Of a DNA stretch of 64,000 nt, positions 53,826 to 64,000 are shown one piece after another. Positions within the stretch are counted from its first letter, which is position 1, and each line of letters begins with the position of its first letter. The position numbers were made by a program, and so were the translations under genes. The stretch lies in contig NZ_JAUSZL010000002.1 in the NCBI RefSeq assembly GCF_030817535.1, positions 5,456,001-5,520,000 on the forward strand, read 5' to 3'. The DNA is from Streptomyces sp. V3I8. GTDB lineage: Bacteria; Actinomycetota; Actinomycetes; Streptomycetales; Streptomycetaceae. The notes under the pieces were generated by a model that had not been told where the DNA came from, searched no databases, and was given only the letters and a program-made list of their open reading frames with translations.

Positions 53826-53887
53826 GGCTGGTCGCGCAGTTCCCCGCGCCTCCGGAAGGCGCCTGCGGCGGCCTTCCGGAGGCGCGG
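53826..53887. repeat. Dispersed repeat with 16-bp hairpin downstream of desE
   Basis: The intergenic repeat core (53826-53850) runs into a perfect 16-bp stem (53844-53859 with 53872-53887), which lies just after the desE stop and probably ends that transcript. A second GC hairpin is at about 53765-53797. The whole 53654-53903 gap has no coding potential. Confidence 0.75.
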
Positions 53888-53903
53888 GACCCCAAGTGCC
53901 GTG

Positions 53904-54950
53904 TCAAGCGACCTTCTTGGCCTTTTCGATGGCCTCGGCGAGGTTGTCGAGCATGGGGGTGCACTTGGCGTACGAGAGGATCGGCTCCGGGGTGCGGGCG
54001 ATGACCTGGCCGGCCTTGACCGCGGGGAGCTTCTTCCAGGTCGCCTCGGTGATGTCGGCGGGCTGGATGGTCGCGGTGCGGTCGTCCATGATGATGACGT
54101 CGGCCGGGTACTTGTCGACGTTCTCCCAGCTCAGGTTCTCGAACCAGCCGCCGCTGGCCTTCAGGACCTTGGCCGGCGGTTCGACGAGGTTCACGCCGAG
54201 GGCCTTGAAGTACTCCAGGTCGACGGAGAGGTTCGAGCCGGACACGTAGAAGATGTCCTGGCTGGCGGAACCGGCGAGGACCTTGATCTCGGGGCGGGCC
54301 TTGGCGGCGGCGCGCAGGCGCTCGGCGGCCTTCTCGAAGTTCTTCTTCGCCTCGACGGTCCTGGCGGCCTTCACGTCCGCGCCCAGCGACTTCGCGAGCG
54401 CGAGCATCCGCTCCAGCGGCTCGGGCAGCTGGCGGTCGTAGACGGAGATGCCGACGCTCGGGGCGAGCTTGAGGATCTTGTCCTTGGACTCCTCGGGGAC
54501 GTACCAGAGGGTGCCGGCGTCGTCGAACATCGTGGAGATCAGCACGTCCGGGGCCAGGGTGGCGTACTTCTCGATGTTGAACTGGCCCCATGCGTTGCCG
54601 AGGACGGTCAGCTTGCTGACGTCCATGTCGCCGGCCTGGACGTCGGCCTTGCCGTCCTTGGTCTTCGTCGGGCCGAAGACGCCCTTGACCTCGATGCCGT
54701 AGTCGAAGAGGGCGGCGGCGACACCGGTGAACGCGACGATGTTCGCCGGGACCTTGTCGAGCTTCACGGTCTTGTCGCGGTCGTCCTCGAACGTCCAGGG
54801 ACCGGAGGCGGCGGCCTTCGTCCCGTCCGCCGAGCCACCGCTCTTCGCGTCGTCGTCCCCGCAGGCCGCCAGGACGGCACCGAGGCCGAGGGCCCCGCCG
54901 GCGGCGAGGACGCCGCGTCGGGAGAGGTGGGTGGCACGGGCGTTGGACAT
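53904..54950 (-). CDS. desE: Ferrioxamine-binding lipoprotein
   Basis: 348 aa. A twin-Arg-like signal (LSRRGVLAAGG) and lipobox LAAC indicate export and lipid attachment. The type III periplasmic-binding fold (VAFTGVAAALFDYGIEVKGVFG, LAPDVLISTMFDD, DVIIMDDRTATI) fits ferric-siderophore receptors. It delivers ferrioxamine to an ABC importer that is not in this window. ATG at 54950; iron box 51 bp upstream. In the S. coelicolor arrangement I remember, a reductase gene (desF) sits between desE and desA; it is missing here. Confidence 0.92.
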   Translation of the reverse strand: MSNARATHLSRRGVLAAGGALGLGAVLAACGDDDAKSGGSADGTKAAASGPWTFEDDRDKTVKLDKVPANIVAFTGVAAALFDYGIEVKGVFGPTKTKDGKADVQAGDMDVSKLTVLGNAWGQFNIEKYATLAPDVLISTMFDDAGTLWYVPEESKDKILKLAPSVGISVYDRQLPEPLERMLALAKSLGADVKAARTVEAKKNFEKAAERLRAAAKARPEIKVLAGSASQDIFYVSGSNLSVDLEYFKALGVNLVEPPAKVLKASGGWFENLSWENVDKYPADVIIMDDRTATIQPADITEATWKKLPAVKAGQVIARTPEPILSYAKCTPMLDNLAEAIEKAKKVA

Positions 54951-55000
54951 GGCGTGACTGCTTTCGAACAGGGCGGAGGGCCCACCGGACAAGTGCGAAG

Positions 55001-55019
55001 GTAGGTTAGCCTAACCTCA
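55001..55019. promoter_or_regulatory. Iron box upstream of desE
   Basis: The 19-bp site has the perfect core TAGGTTAGCCTAACCT and matches the iron-box consensus except at its outer ends. It lies 51 bp before the desE start. Confidence 0.92.
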
Positions 55020-55284
55020 GCTGAGGCCCAAGGGCGGGTTCCCCGCCGCCACGTGTCCGCCGGTTCGCTCTCGTGCGGGCACGGCGACCGGTTCGGCCCG
55101 CGGGAAACACCGGTCCTCGCAGCGCGGGGGACTCGAACTCGTCCATCGGGAGGACGCCTCCGGTGCGTCCTGCCCCGGAGCACCCGTGGGTTGCCGACGG
55201 CCGCGGCCGGCTCGTGTTCGTGCTGTTCCTCCGTGGCACGGGCCACAGCTCTGGCCGGCCGGGCGTTGCGGATCCGGCGCATAC

Positions 55285-55320
55285 GCGGTCCGGGGAGCCG
55301 GCGCCGGTTCCCCGGACCGC
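55285..55320 (-). terminator. Terminator of the leucine-catabolic operon
   Basis: A perfect 12-bp stem (55285-55296 with 55309-55320), loop GC-rich, 12 nt after the acyl-CoA dehydrogenase stop. Confidence 0.75.
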
Positions 55321-55332
55321 GCGCCGCGCCGC

Positions 55333-56499
55333 TCAGCCCGTCAAGCCCAGTTCCCTCGCGATCAGCATGCGCTGGACCTCGCTCGTGCCCTCGCCGATCT
55401 CCAGGATCTTGGAGTCGCGCCACATGCGGGCGACCGGGTACTCGTTCATGAAGCCGTAGCCGCCGTGGATCTGGGTGGCGTCGCGGGCGTTGTCGACGGC
55501 GACCGTGGAGGAGTGCAGCTTCGCCAGCGCCGCCTCCTTCTTGAAGGGCTCGCCCGCCACCAGCCGGGAGGCCGCGTCGCGCCAGGCCAGGCGGGCCGTG
55601 TGGGCCTTCATCTCCATGTCCGCGATCTTGAACTGGATCGCCTGGTTCGCGCCGATCGGGCGGCCGAAGGCGTGGCGCTCCTTGGCGTACTTCACCGACT
55701 CGTCCACGCAGCCCTGCGCCAGGCCGGTCGCCAGCGCCGCGATGGCGATGCGGCCCTCGTCCAGGATGCGCAGGAACTGCGCGTAGCCGCGGCCCTGTTC
55801 GCCGAGCAGGTTCGCCGCCGGGACGCGGACGTCCGCGAAGGACAGCTCGCGGGTGTCCGAGGCGTTCCAGCCGACCTTCGAGTACGGGGCGGCGACCGTG
55901 AAGCCGGGGGTGCCGGACGGCACGATGATCGAGGAGATCAGCGGCTTGCCCGCCTCGGTGCGGCCCGTGACCGCCGTGACCGTGACCAGACCCGTGATGT
56001 CCGTGCCCGAGTTGGTGATGAAGCACTTGCTGCCGTTGATGACCCATTCGTCCGTCGCCTCGTCCAGGCGGGCCGTCGTCCGGGTCGCGCCCGCGTCCGA
56101 GCCGCCGTCCGGCTCGGTCAGGCCGAAGGCGCCGAGGAGTTCGCCCGAGCAGAGACGGGGGAGCCACCGGGCCTTCTGCTCCGGGGTGCCGAAGAGGTGG
56201 ATCGGCATCGCGCCGAGCGACACCCCCGCCTCCAGGGTGATGGCCACCGAGGAGTCCACGCGGGCGAGTTCTTCGAGGGCGATGCCCAGCGCCAGGTAGT
56301 CGCCGCCCATGCCGCCGTACTCCTCCGGGAAAGGCAGCCCGAACAGCCCCATGCGGCCCATCTCGCGGACGATCTCGTACGGGAACTCGTGCCGCTCGTA
56401 GAAGTCACCGATCTTCGGCGCGACGACGTCGTGGGCGAACTCGGCCACCGTGCGCCGCAGTTCGTCCAGCTCGGGGGAGAGGCGGTGGTCCAGGGACAT
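55333..56499 (-). CDS. acdH: Acyl-CoA dehydrogenase (probably isovaleryl-CoA type)
   Basis: 388 aa. ACAD signatures: GLTEPDGGSDAGA (FAD/substrate loop), FITNSGTDITGLVTVTA, and IHGGYGFMNEYPVARMWRDSKILEIGEGTSEVQR with the C-terminal region placing the catalytic Glu. It oxidises acyl-CoA with FAD. Its place after HMG-CoA lyase and a biotin carboxylase pair suggests isovaleryl-CoA from leucine; the chain specificity is not proven. ATG follows AAGGAG. Last gene of the operon. Confidence 0.9.
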   Translation of the reverse strand: MSLDHRLSPELDELRRTVAEFAHDVVAPKIGDFYERHEFPYEIVREMGRMGLFGLPFPEEYGGMGGDYLALGIALEELARVDSSVAITLEAGVSLGAMPIHLFGTPEQKARWLPRLCSGELLGAFGLTEPDGGSDAGATRTTARLDEATDEWVINGSKCFITNSGTDITGLVTVTAVTGRTEAGKPLISSIIVPSGTPGFTVAAPYSKVGWNASDTRELSFADVRVPAANLLGEQGRGYAQFLRILDEGRIAIAALATGLAQGCVDESVKYAKERHAFGRPIGANQAIQFKIADMEMKAHTARLAWRDAASRLVAGEPFKKEAALAKLHSSTVAVDNARDATQIHGGYGFMNEYPVARMWRDSKILEIGEGTSEVQRMLIARELGLTG

Positions 56500-56504
56500 G
56501 GGGG

Positions 56505-57463
56505 TCACTCCTTGTGGGAGAGGGCGCGGACGGTGCGGGACGGGCTGGGTCGGCCCAGTTGTCCGGCCATCCACCCGCTGGTGGCGGTGAGGAGGCCGAG
56601 GTCGACCCCGGTGTCGATGCCGAGGCCCGTCAGCATCCACACGAGGTCTTCGGTGGCGAGGTTGCCGGTGGCGCTCTTCGCGTACGGGCAGCCGCCGAGG
56701 CCGCCCGCGGACGCGTCCACGGTCGTGACGCCGTGCCGCAGCGCGGCCAGGGTGTTGGCGAGCGCCTGGCCGTACGTGTCGTGGAAGTGCACGCCGAGGG
56801 AGGCGGTGGGAACGCCTGCTTCCACCAGCGCGTCGAGGAGCCGGTCCACATGCCCCGGGGTCGCCACGCCGATCGTGTCGCCCAGGCTCAGCTCGTCGCA
56901 GCCCATGTCGAGCAGGGCCCGGCAGACCCGTACGACCTGGGGGATCGGCACCGGGCCCTCCCACGGGTCGCCGAAGCACATGGACAGGTAGCCGCGCACG
57001 TGCGCGCCCTCCGCCCGGCCCCGTGCCACCACCGGCTCGAACATCGACAGCGCCTCGTCCACGGTCCGGTTGAGGTTGGCCTTCGCGAAGGACTCGGTGG
57101 CGCTGGCGAAGACCGCGATCCGGGTCGCGCCCAGGGTCAGGGCGCGGTCCAGGCCCCGCTCGTTCGGTACGAGGACGGGCAGGTGCAGGGCCTCTCCGGC
57201 GGGGCCGGTCAGGTCCCGTACGAGAGGGAACAGCTGCTCGGCGTCGGCCAGTTGGGGCACCCACTCGGGGTGCACGAAGCTGGTCGCCTCAAGGGTGGTG
57301 AGGCCCGCGGCGGCCAGCCGGCGGATGAACTCGGCCTTCACCTGCGTCGGGACGGCCGTCTTCTCGTTCTGCAGCCCGTCGCGCGCGCCGACCTCGTGGA
57401 TGCGGACCCTGGCGGGGAGACCTTCGGCCGGGACGGCCATGGGCAGCCCGAGTTCAGGGGTGG

Positions 57464-57467
<4 letters not shown>
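56505..57467 (-). CDS. hmgL: Hydroxymethylglutaryl-CoA lyase
   Basis: 320 aa. [16 protein letters not shown] with the catalytic Asp and Arg, [39 protein letters not shown] (metal His pair) and [17 protein letters not shown] with the Cys loop are canonical. It splits HMG-CoA to acetyl-CoA and acetoacetate, the last step of leucine breakdown. Start overlaps the carboxylase alpha stop (ATGA). Confidence 0.94.
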
Positions 57468-59428
<1,961 letters not shown>

Positions 59429-59442
59429 TTTCGTGGGTCCCC

Positions 59443-61059
<1,617 letters not shown>

Positions 61060-61114
61060 CCTGCGGTCCCCTCATCCGGTGGTCACCGGTCAATGAACCA
61101 AGTCGCTGAAACAG

Positions 61115-61130
61115 GTTAATGAGCGTTAAC
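61115..61130. promoter_or_regulatory. Operator-like inverted repeat 1
   Basis: GTTAATGAGCGTTAAC, near-palindromic with GTTAA/TTAAC ends, 55 bp before the accD1 start. Pairs with a second copy 29 bp away. Confidence 0.75.
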
Positions 61131-61143
61131 GCGTTTCGCTCAG

Positions 61144-61159
61144 GTTAACGAGCGCTAAC
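61144..61159. promoter_or_regulatory. Operator-like inverted repeat 2
   Basis: GTTAACGAGCGCTAAC is the second copy of the GTTAAYGAGCGYTAAC motif, 22 bp before the tetR start codon. The two sites probably bind the divergently encoded TetR protein and control both directions. Confidence 0.75.
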
Positions 61160-61181
61160 CGTCCTGTCTAGAATCGTTCGC

Positions 61182-61799
61182 ATGGCCACCAGAACCGACG
61201 CCCCCACCCGCCGCGAGCAGATCCTCAAGGAGGCCGCCCGGCTCTTCGCCGAGCGCGGGTTCCACGGGGTGGGCGTCGACGAGATAGGCGCGGCGGTCGG
61301 CATCAGCGGCCCCGGCCTGTACCGGCACTTCGCGGGCAAGGACGCGATGCTCGCCGAGCTGCTGGTCGGGATCAGCGAGCAGCTGCTGACCGGGGGCAAG
61401 CGCCGTGTGGCGGAGTCCGACGGGGACCCGGGAGCGCTCCTCGACTCGCTCATCGAGGGGCACATCGACTTCGCGCTCGACGACCGCCCGCTGATCACCC
61501 TGCACGACCGCGAGCTGGACCGCCTGCGGGACAGCGACCGCAAGCTGGTGCGGCAGCTGCAGCGCCAGTACGTCGAACTGTGGGTGGCGGTCGTGCGCGA
61601 GCTGCACCCCGGCCTGGCCGAACCGGGCGCCCGTTCGGCCGTGCACTCGGTCTTCGGTCTCCTCAACTCCACACCGCACCTGGGGCGGCCGGGGGCGCTG
61701 CCCGGGCGGGCGGGCACGGCGGAACTGTTGCACCGTATGGCGAGGGGCGCCTTCGCGGCGGCCGGGACGGCCCGAGCGGCCGGGACGGCCGGGGCGTGA
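61182..61799 (+). CDS. TetR-family regulator of the leucine-catabolic operon
   Basis: 205 aa. HTH: RREQILKEAARLFAERGFHGVGVDEIGAAVGISGPGLYRHFAGKDAML. C-terminal ligand domain is helical and diverse. It is divergent from the carboxylase operon with two operator repeats in the gap, so local control is likely; acyl-CoA or CoA-ester ligands are typical for such neighbours (inference). Confidence 0.9.
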   Translation: MATRTDAPTRREQILKEAARLFAERGFHGVGVDEIGAAVGISGPGLYRHFAGKDAMLAELLVGISEQLLTGGKRRVAESDGDPGALLDSLIEGHIDFALDDRPLITLHDRELDRLRDSDRKLVRQLQRQYVELWVAVVRELHPGLAEPGARSAVHSVFGLLNSTPHLGRPGALPGRAGTAELLHRMARGAFAAAGTARAAGTAGA

Positions 61800-61866
61800 C
61801 GAGCGTCTCGGGACGCCTGCGCGGCCTGGTCTGGACGTTGGTCGTGACCGGCCGGTAACGTGGAAC

Positions 61867-61882
61867 TGAGCAAGCGCTTAGA
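61867..61882. promoter_or_regulatory. Candidate TetR-type operator upstream of the second acyl-CoA dehydrogenase
   Basis: TGAGCAAGCGCTTAGA centres on the palindrome AAGCGCTT and resembles actinobacterial acyl-CoA-responsive operators of the CAAGCGCTTG type. It lies 48 bp before the start codon. Confidence 0.5.
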
Positions 61883-61929
61883 CATGGTGCGCTCAGACAG
61901 GAACTTCGAGCCAGGTGGAGGTGGCGGCG

Positions 61930-63087
61930 GTGCGCCGTACGGTGTTCAGCGAGGATCACGAGGCGTTCCGGGAGACCCTGCGCGCCTTCATCGAGGCCGA
62001 GGTCGTCCCGGTCTACGACGAGTGGTTCACGGCGGGCCAGGTGCCCCGCGACTTCTACTACAAGCTCGCCGAACTGGGCGTCTTCGGTATCCGCGTGGAC
62101 GAGGAGTTCGGCGGCGCCGGCATCGACTCGTACAAGTTCGAGGCCGTGATGTACGAGGAGACCGCCCGCGCGGGCGTCTCCTTCGGCGGCTCCGGTGTGC
62201 ACGTGCTGCTGGGCCTGCCCTACATCAAGGCGCTCGCCACCGACGAGCAGAAGAAGCGCTTCCTGCCGAAGTTCGTCTCCGGCGAGGAGATGTGGGCGCT
62301 CGCGATGACCGAGCCGGGCACCGGCTCCGACCTCGCGGGCATGAAGACCACCGCGAAGCTCTCCGAGGACGGCACGCACTACGTCCTCAACGGCGCCAAG
62401 ACGTTCATCACCGGCGGCGTGCACGCCGACCGCGTCATCGTCTGCGCCCGCACCTCCGCGCCCACGGCCGAGGACCGCCGCTTCGGCATCTCGCTGTTCG
62501 CCGTGGACACCAGGTCCGAGGGCTACTCGGTGGGCCGCAAGCTCGACAAGCTCGGCCTGAAGACCTCCGACACCGCCGAGCTGGCGTTCGTCGACGTGAA
62601 GGTGCCGCTCGAGGACCTCCTCGGCGAGGAGAACAAGGGCTTCTCCTACCTCGGCGGCAACCTGCCCTCCGAGCGCTGGGGCATCGCCTTCGGCGCGTAC
62701 GCCCAGGCCGCGGCCGCCGTCCGCTTCGCCAAGGAGTACGTGCAGGAGCGCACCGTCTTCGGCAAGCCGGTCTCCCACTTCCAGAACACCAAGTTCGAGC
62801 TGGCCGCCTGCCAGGCCGAGGTGGACGCCGCGCAGGCCGTCGCCGACCGCGCCCTGGAAGCCCTCGACGAGGGCGAGCTGTCGGCCGCCGAGGCCGCGTC
62901 CGCGAAGCTGTTCTGCACCGAGGTCGCGCACCGCGTCATCGACCGCTGCCTCCAGCTGCACGGCGGCTACGGCTTCATGAACGAGTACCCGATCGCCCGG
63001 CTGTACGCGGACAACCGCGTCAACCGCATCTACGGCGGCACCAGCGAGATCATGAAGTCGATCATCGCCAAGAACATGGGCCTGTAG
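61930..63087 (+). CDS. Acyl-CoA dehydrogenase
   Basis: 385 aa. MTEPGTGSDLAGM loop, FITGGVHADRVIVCART, NLPSERWGIAFGAYAQA and LHGGYGFMNEYPIARLYADNRVNRIYGGTSEIMK are ACAD signatures. GTG at 61930 is preferred (GGAGG 8 nt upstream; protein then begins RRTVFSEDHEAFR, the usual start); GTG at 61915 is an alternative. It probably acts in fatty acid or branched-chain oxidation. From memory the S. coelicolor counterpart is acdH2. Followed by a thioesterase gene. Confidence 0.9.
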   Translation: MRRTVFSEDHEAFRETLRAFIEAEVVPVYDEWFTAGQVPRDFYYKLAELGVFGIRVDEEFGGAGIDSYKFEAVMYEETARAGVSFGGSGVHVLLGLPYIKALATDEQKKRFLPKFVSGEEMWALAMTEPGTGSDLAGMKTTAKLSEDGTHYVLNGAKTFITGGVHADRVIVCARTSAPTAEDRRFGISLFAVDTRSEGYSVGRKLDKLGLKTSDTAELAFVDVKVPLEDLLGEENKGFSYLGGNLPSERWGIAFGAYAQAAAAVRFAKEYVQERTVFGKPVSHFQNTKFELAACQAEVDAAQAVADRALEALDEGELSAAEAASAKLFCTEVAHRVIDRCLQLHGGYGFMNEYPIARLYADNRVNRIYGGTSEIMKSIIAKNMGL

Positions 63088-63153
63088 GACCCGGGCAGCA
63101 CGGCGAAACGGCTGAGAAACCATCCGAGAAACACCGCACGGTAGAACTGGCAC

Positions 63154-64000
63154 ATGAGTCAGGCACTTGAGTCCCTGCTCGATCTGCTCGACCTCGAGCG
63201 GATCGAGCAGGACATCTTCCGCGGCCAGTCACGCTTCGCCGTCGTCCCGCGCGTCTTCGGCGGGCAGGTCGCGGCGCAGGCGCTGGTCGCCGCGGGGCGT
63301 ACGGTCCCCGCCGACCGGCACGCCCACTCCCTGCACGCCTACTTCCTGCGCGCCGGGGACCCGGGCGCGCCCATCGTCTACACCGTCGACCGCATCCGCG
63401 ACGGCCGGTCCTTCACGACCCGCCGGGTGGTCGCCGTCCAGCACGGGCAGCCGATCTTCCACCTCTCCGCGTCGTTCCAGACGTACGAGGAGGGCATGGA
63501 CCACCAGGCCGGCATGCCGCCCGCGCCCGATCCGGAGACCCTGGAGACCACGGCCGAGATGCTGCCGCGGTACCTGGCGGCGTACGGCGACCAGGGGGTG
63601 GCCCGGCGGATGCTGGAGGCGCGGGCCGCCGTCGACCTGCGCTACGTCGACGCGCCGCCGTTCGCCAGCGTCGGCGAGCCGCGCGAACCGCGCTCGCAGG
63701 TGTGGTTCCGCACCAACGGCAAGCTCGACGGCGCCATCGACGAGCCGCTGCTGCACGTCTGCCTCGCCACGTACGTCTCCGACATGACGCTCCTCGACTC
63801 CGTGCTGCTCGCCCACGGGCGCGGCGGCTGGGTCACCGGGGACGTCGTCGGGGCCAGCCTGGACCACGCGATGTGGTTCCACCGGCCGTTCCGCGCCGAC
63901 GAATGGCTGCTGTACGACCAGGAGTCGCCGTCCGCGTCCGGCGGGCGGGGCCTCGGCCAGGCCCGCATCTACACGCGGGACGGCCGGCTCGCGATCACGG
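63154..64000 (+). CDS. tesB: Acyl-CoA thioesterase II (TesB), 3' end cut by window
   Basis: 282 codons are present, missing only a few at the C-terminus (family about 285-290 aa). Double hot-dog pattern: ESLLDLLDLERIEQDIFRGQS, RVFGGQVAAQALVAAGRTV, HSLHAYFLRAGDPGAPIVY, then the second domain with LATYVSDMTLLDSVLLAHG (catalytic Asp/Thr) and SLDHAMWFHRPFRADEWLLYDQESPSA. It hydrolyses acyl-CoA to free acid. It lies 66 bp after the acyl-CoA dehydrogenase on the same strand. Confidence 0.93.
   Translation, partial: MSQALESLLDLLDLERIEQDIFRGQSRFAVVPRVFGGQVAAQALVAAGRTVPADRHAHSLHAYFLRAGDPGAPIVYTVDRIRDGRSFTTRRVVAVQHGQPIFHLSASFQTYEEGMDHQAGMPPAPDPETLETTAEMLPRYLAAYGDQGVARRMLEARAAVDLRYVDAPPFASVGEPREPRSQVWFRTNGKLDGAIDEPLLHVCLATYVSDMTLLDSVLLAHGRGGWVTGDVVGASLDHAMWFHRPFRADEWLLYDQESPSASGGRGLGQARIYTRDGRLAIT

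Larger units (their letters stand above)
54951..55332. other. Gap between desE and the leucine-catabolic operon
   Basis: 382 bp. It contains the desE iron box and a hairpin that can end the acdH transcript. A 77-codon open frame in the middle has no ribosome site or family resemblance. Confidence 0.5.

Noticed and set aside
53654..53903. Possible desF or other gene between desA and desE
   Set aside because: Frames here have no siderophore-reductase motifs or ribosome sites; the stretch is hairpins and the dispersed repeat.
55118..55139. tRNA-like GGACTCGAAC segment
   Set aside because: Only a T-arm-like stretch is present; no acceptor or anticodon arms can be formed.
55006..55239. 77-codon minus-strand gene upstream of the acyl-CoA dehydrogenase terminator
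   Set aside because: It lacks a ribosome site, has shadow-like composition, and no family resemblance.

Overview
The window is chromosomal DNA from a Streptomyces species. The G+C content is very high, with strong third-position G/C bias and many GTG starts. The gene set is diagnostic of the genus: adpA with a rare TTA codon, the desferrioxamine cluster with iron boxes, the cellobiose ceb operon with CebR boxes, the cdgA c-di-GMP gene, and a cslA-type glycan synthase beside an LPMO. From memory, gene content and order match the S. coelicolor segment that runs from cslA down to the leucine-catabolism genes, read in reverse, so most of it looks like conserved core. I see no insertion sequence, prophage or CRISPR array.

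Layout. 1-6400 is a cell-envelope block: the start of cslA, a FadR-type regulator, an NlpC/P60-like peptidoglycan-binding protein, an SPFH membrane protein, a nucleotide kinase-like protein, and a secreted AA10 LPMO with a DasR-type box. 6450-15980 lies between two identical tRNA-Lys genes and carries an IclR regulator, an ectoine-type ABC transporter (ehuBCDA), a luciferase-like oxidoreductase, the GGDEF-EAL gene cdgA and an M6 metalloprotease. 15960-22470 holds a Prim-Pol-like protein, a small unknown protein, and a tightly coupled operon encoding a Cas4/AddB-like Fe-S nuclease, an unknown protein and an SF1B helicase, followed upstream by a PAP2 phosphatase. 22680-31000 holds a histidine phosphatase, a TPR/HTH regulator with a divergent small partner, a spermidine-synthase-like protein, a two-component system and a CBM2-GH18 chitinase. 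31150-37510 is the cellobiose system (bglC, cebG, cebF, cebE, divergent cebR). 37600-41500 contains tRNA-His, orn, adpA, a small membrane protein and a universal stress protein. 41830-48410 contains glmS, a small partner, a purple acid phosphatase, a DUF4429 protein and a GH20 hexosaminidase with a DasR box. 48480-55020 is desABCD plus desE, each promoter with an iron box. 55330-64000 is a leucine/isovalerate catabolic operon (carboxylase beta and alpha, HMG-CoA lyase, acyl-CoA dehydrogenase) with a divergent TetR gene, then a second acyl-CoA dehydrogenase and a TesB thioesterase cut by the window end.

How it fits together. The region combines synthesis of a tip glycan, degradation and uptake of beta-linked polysaccharides (LPMO, GH18, GH20, cellobiose system), amino-sugar synthesis (GlmS), iron acquisition and developmental control (AdpA, CdgA, Orn). 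Visible regulatory sites support DasR, CebR, DmdR1/IdeR-type and TetR control. The most interesting unexplained module is the three-gene operon at 17270-21599, which has the parts of a Dna2-type helicase-nuclease split over separate proteins with an uncharacterised middle subunit.
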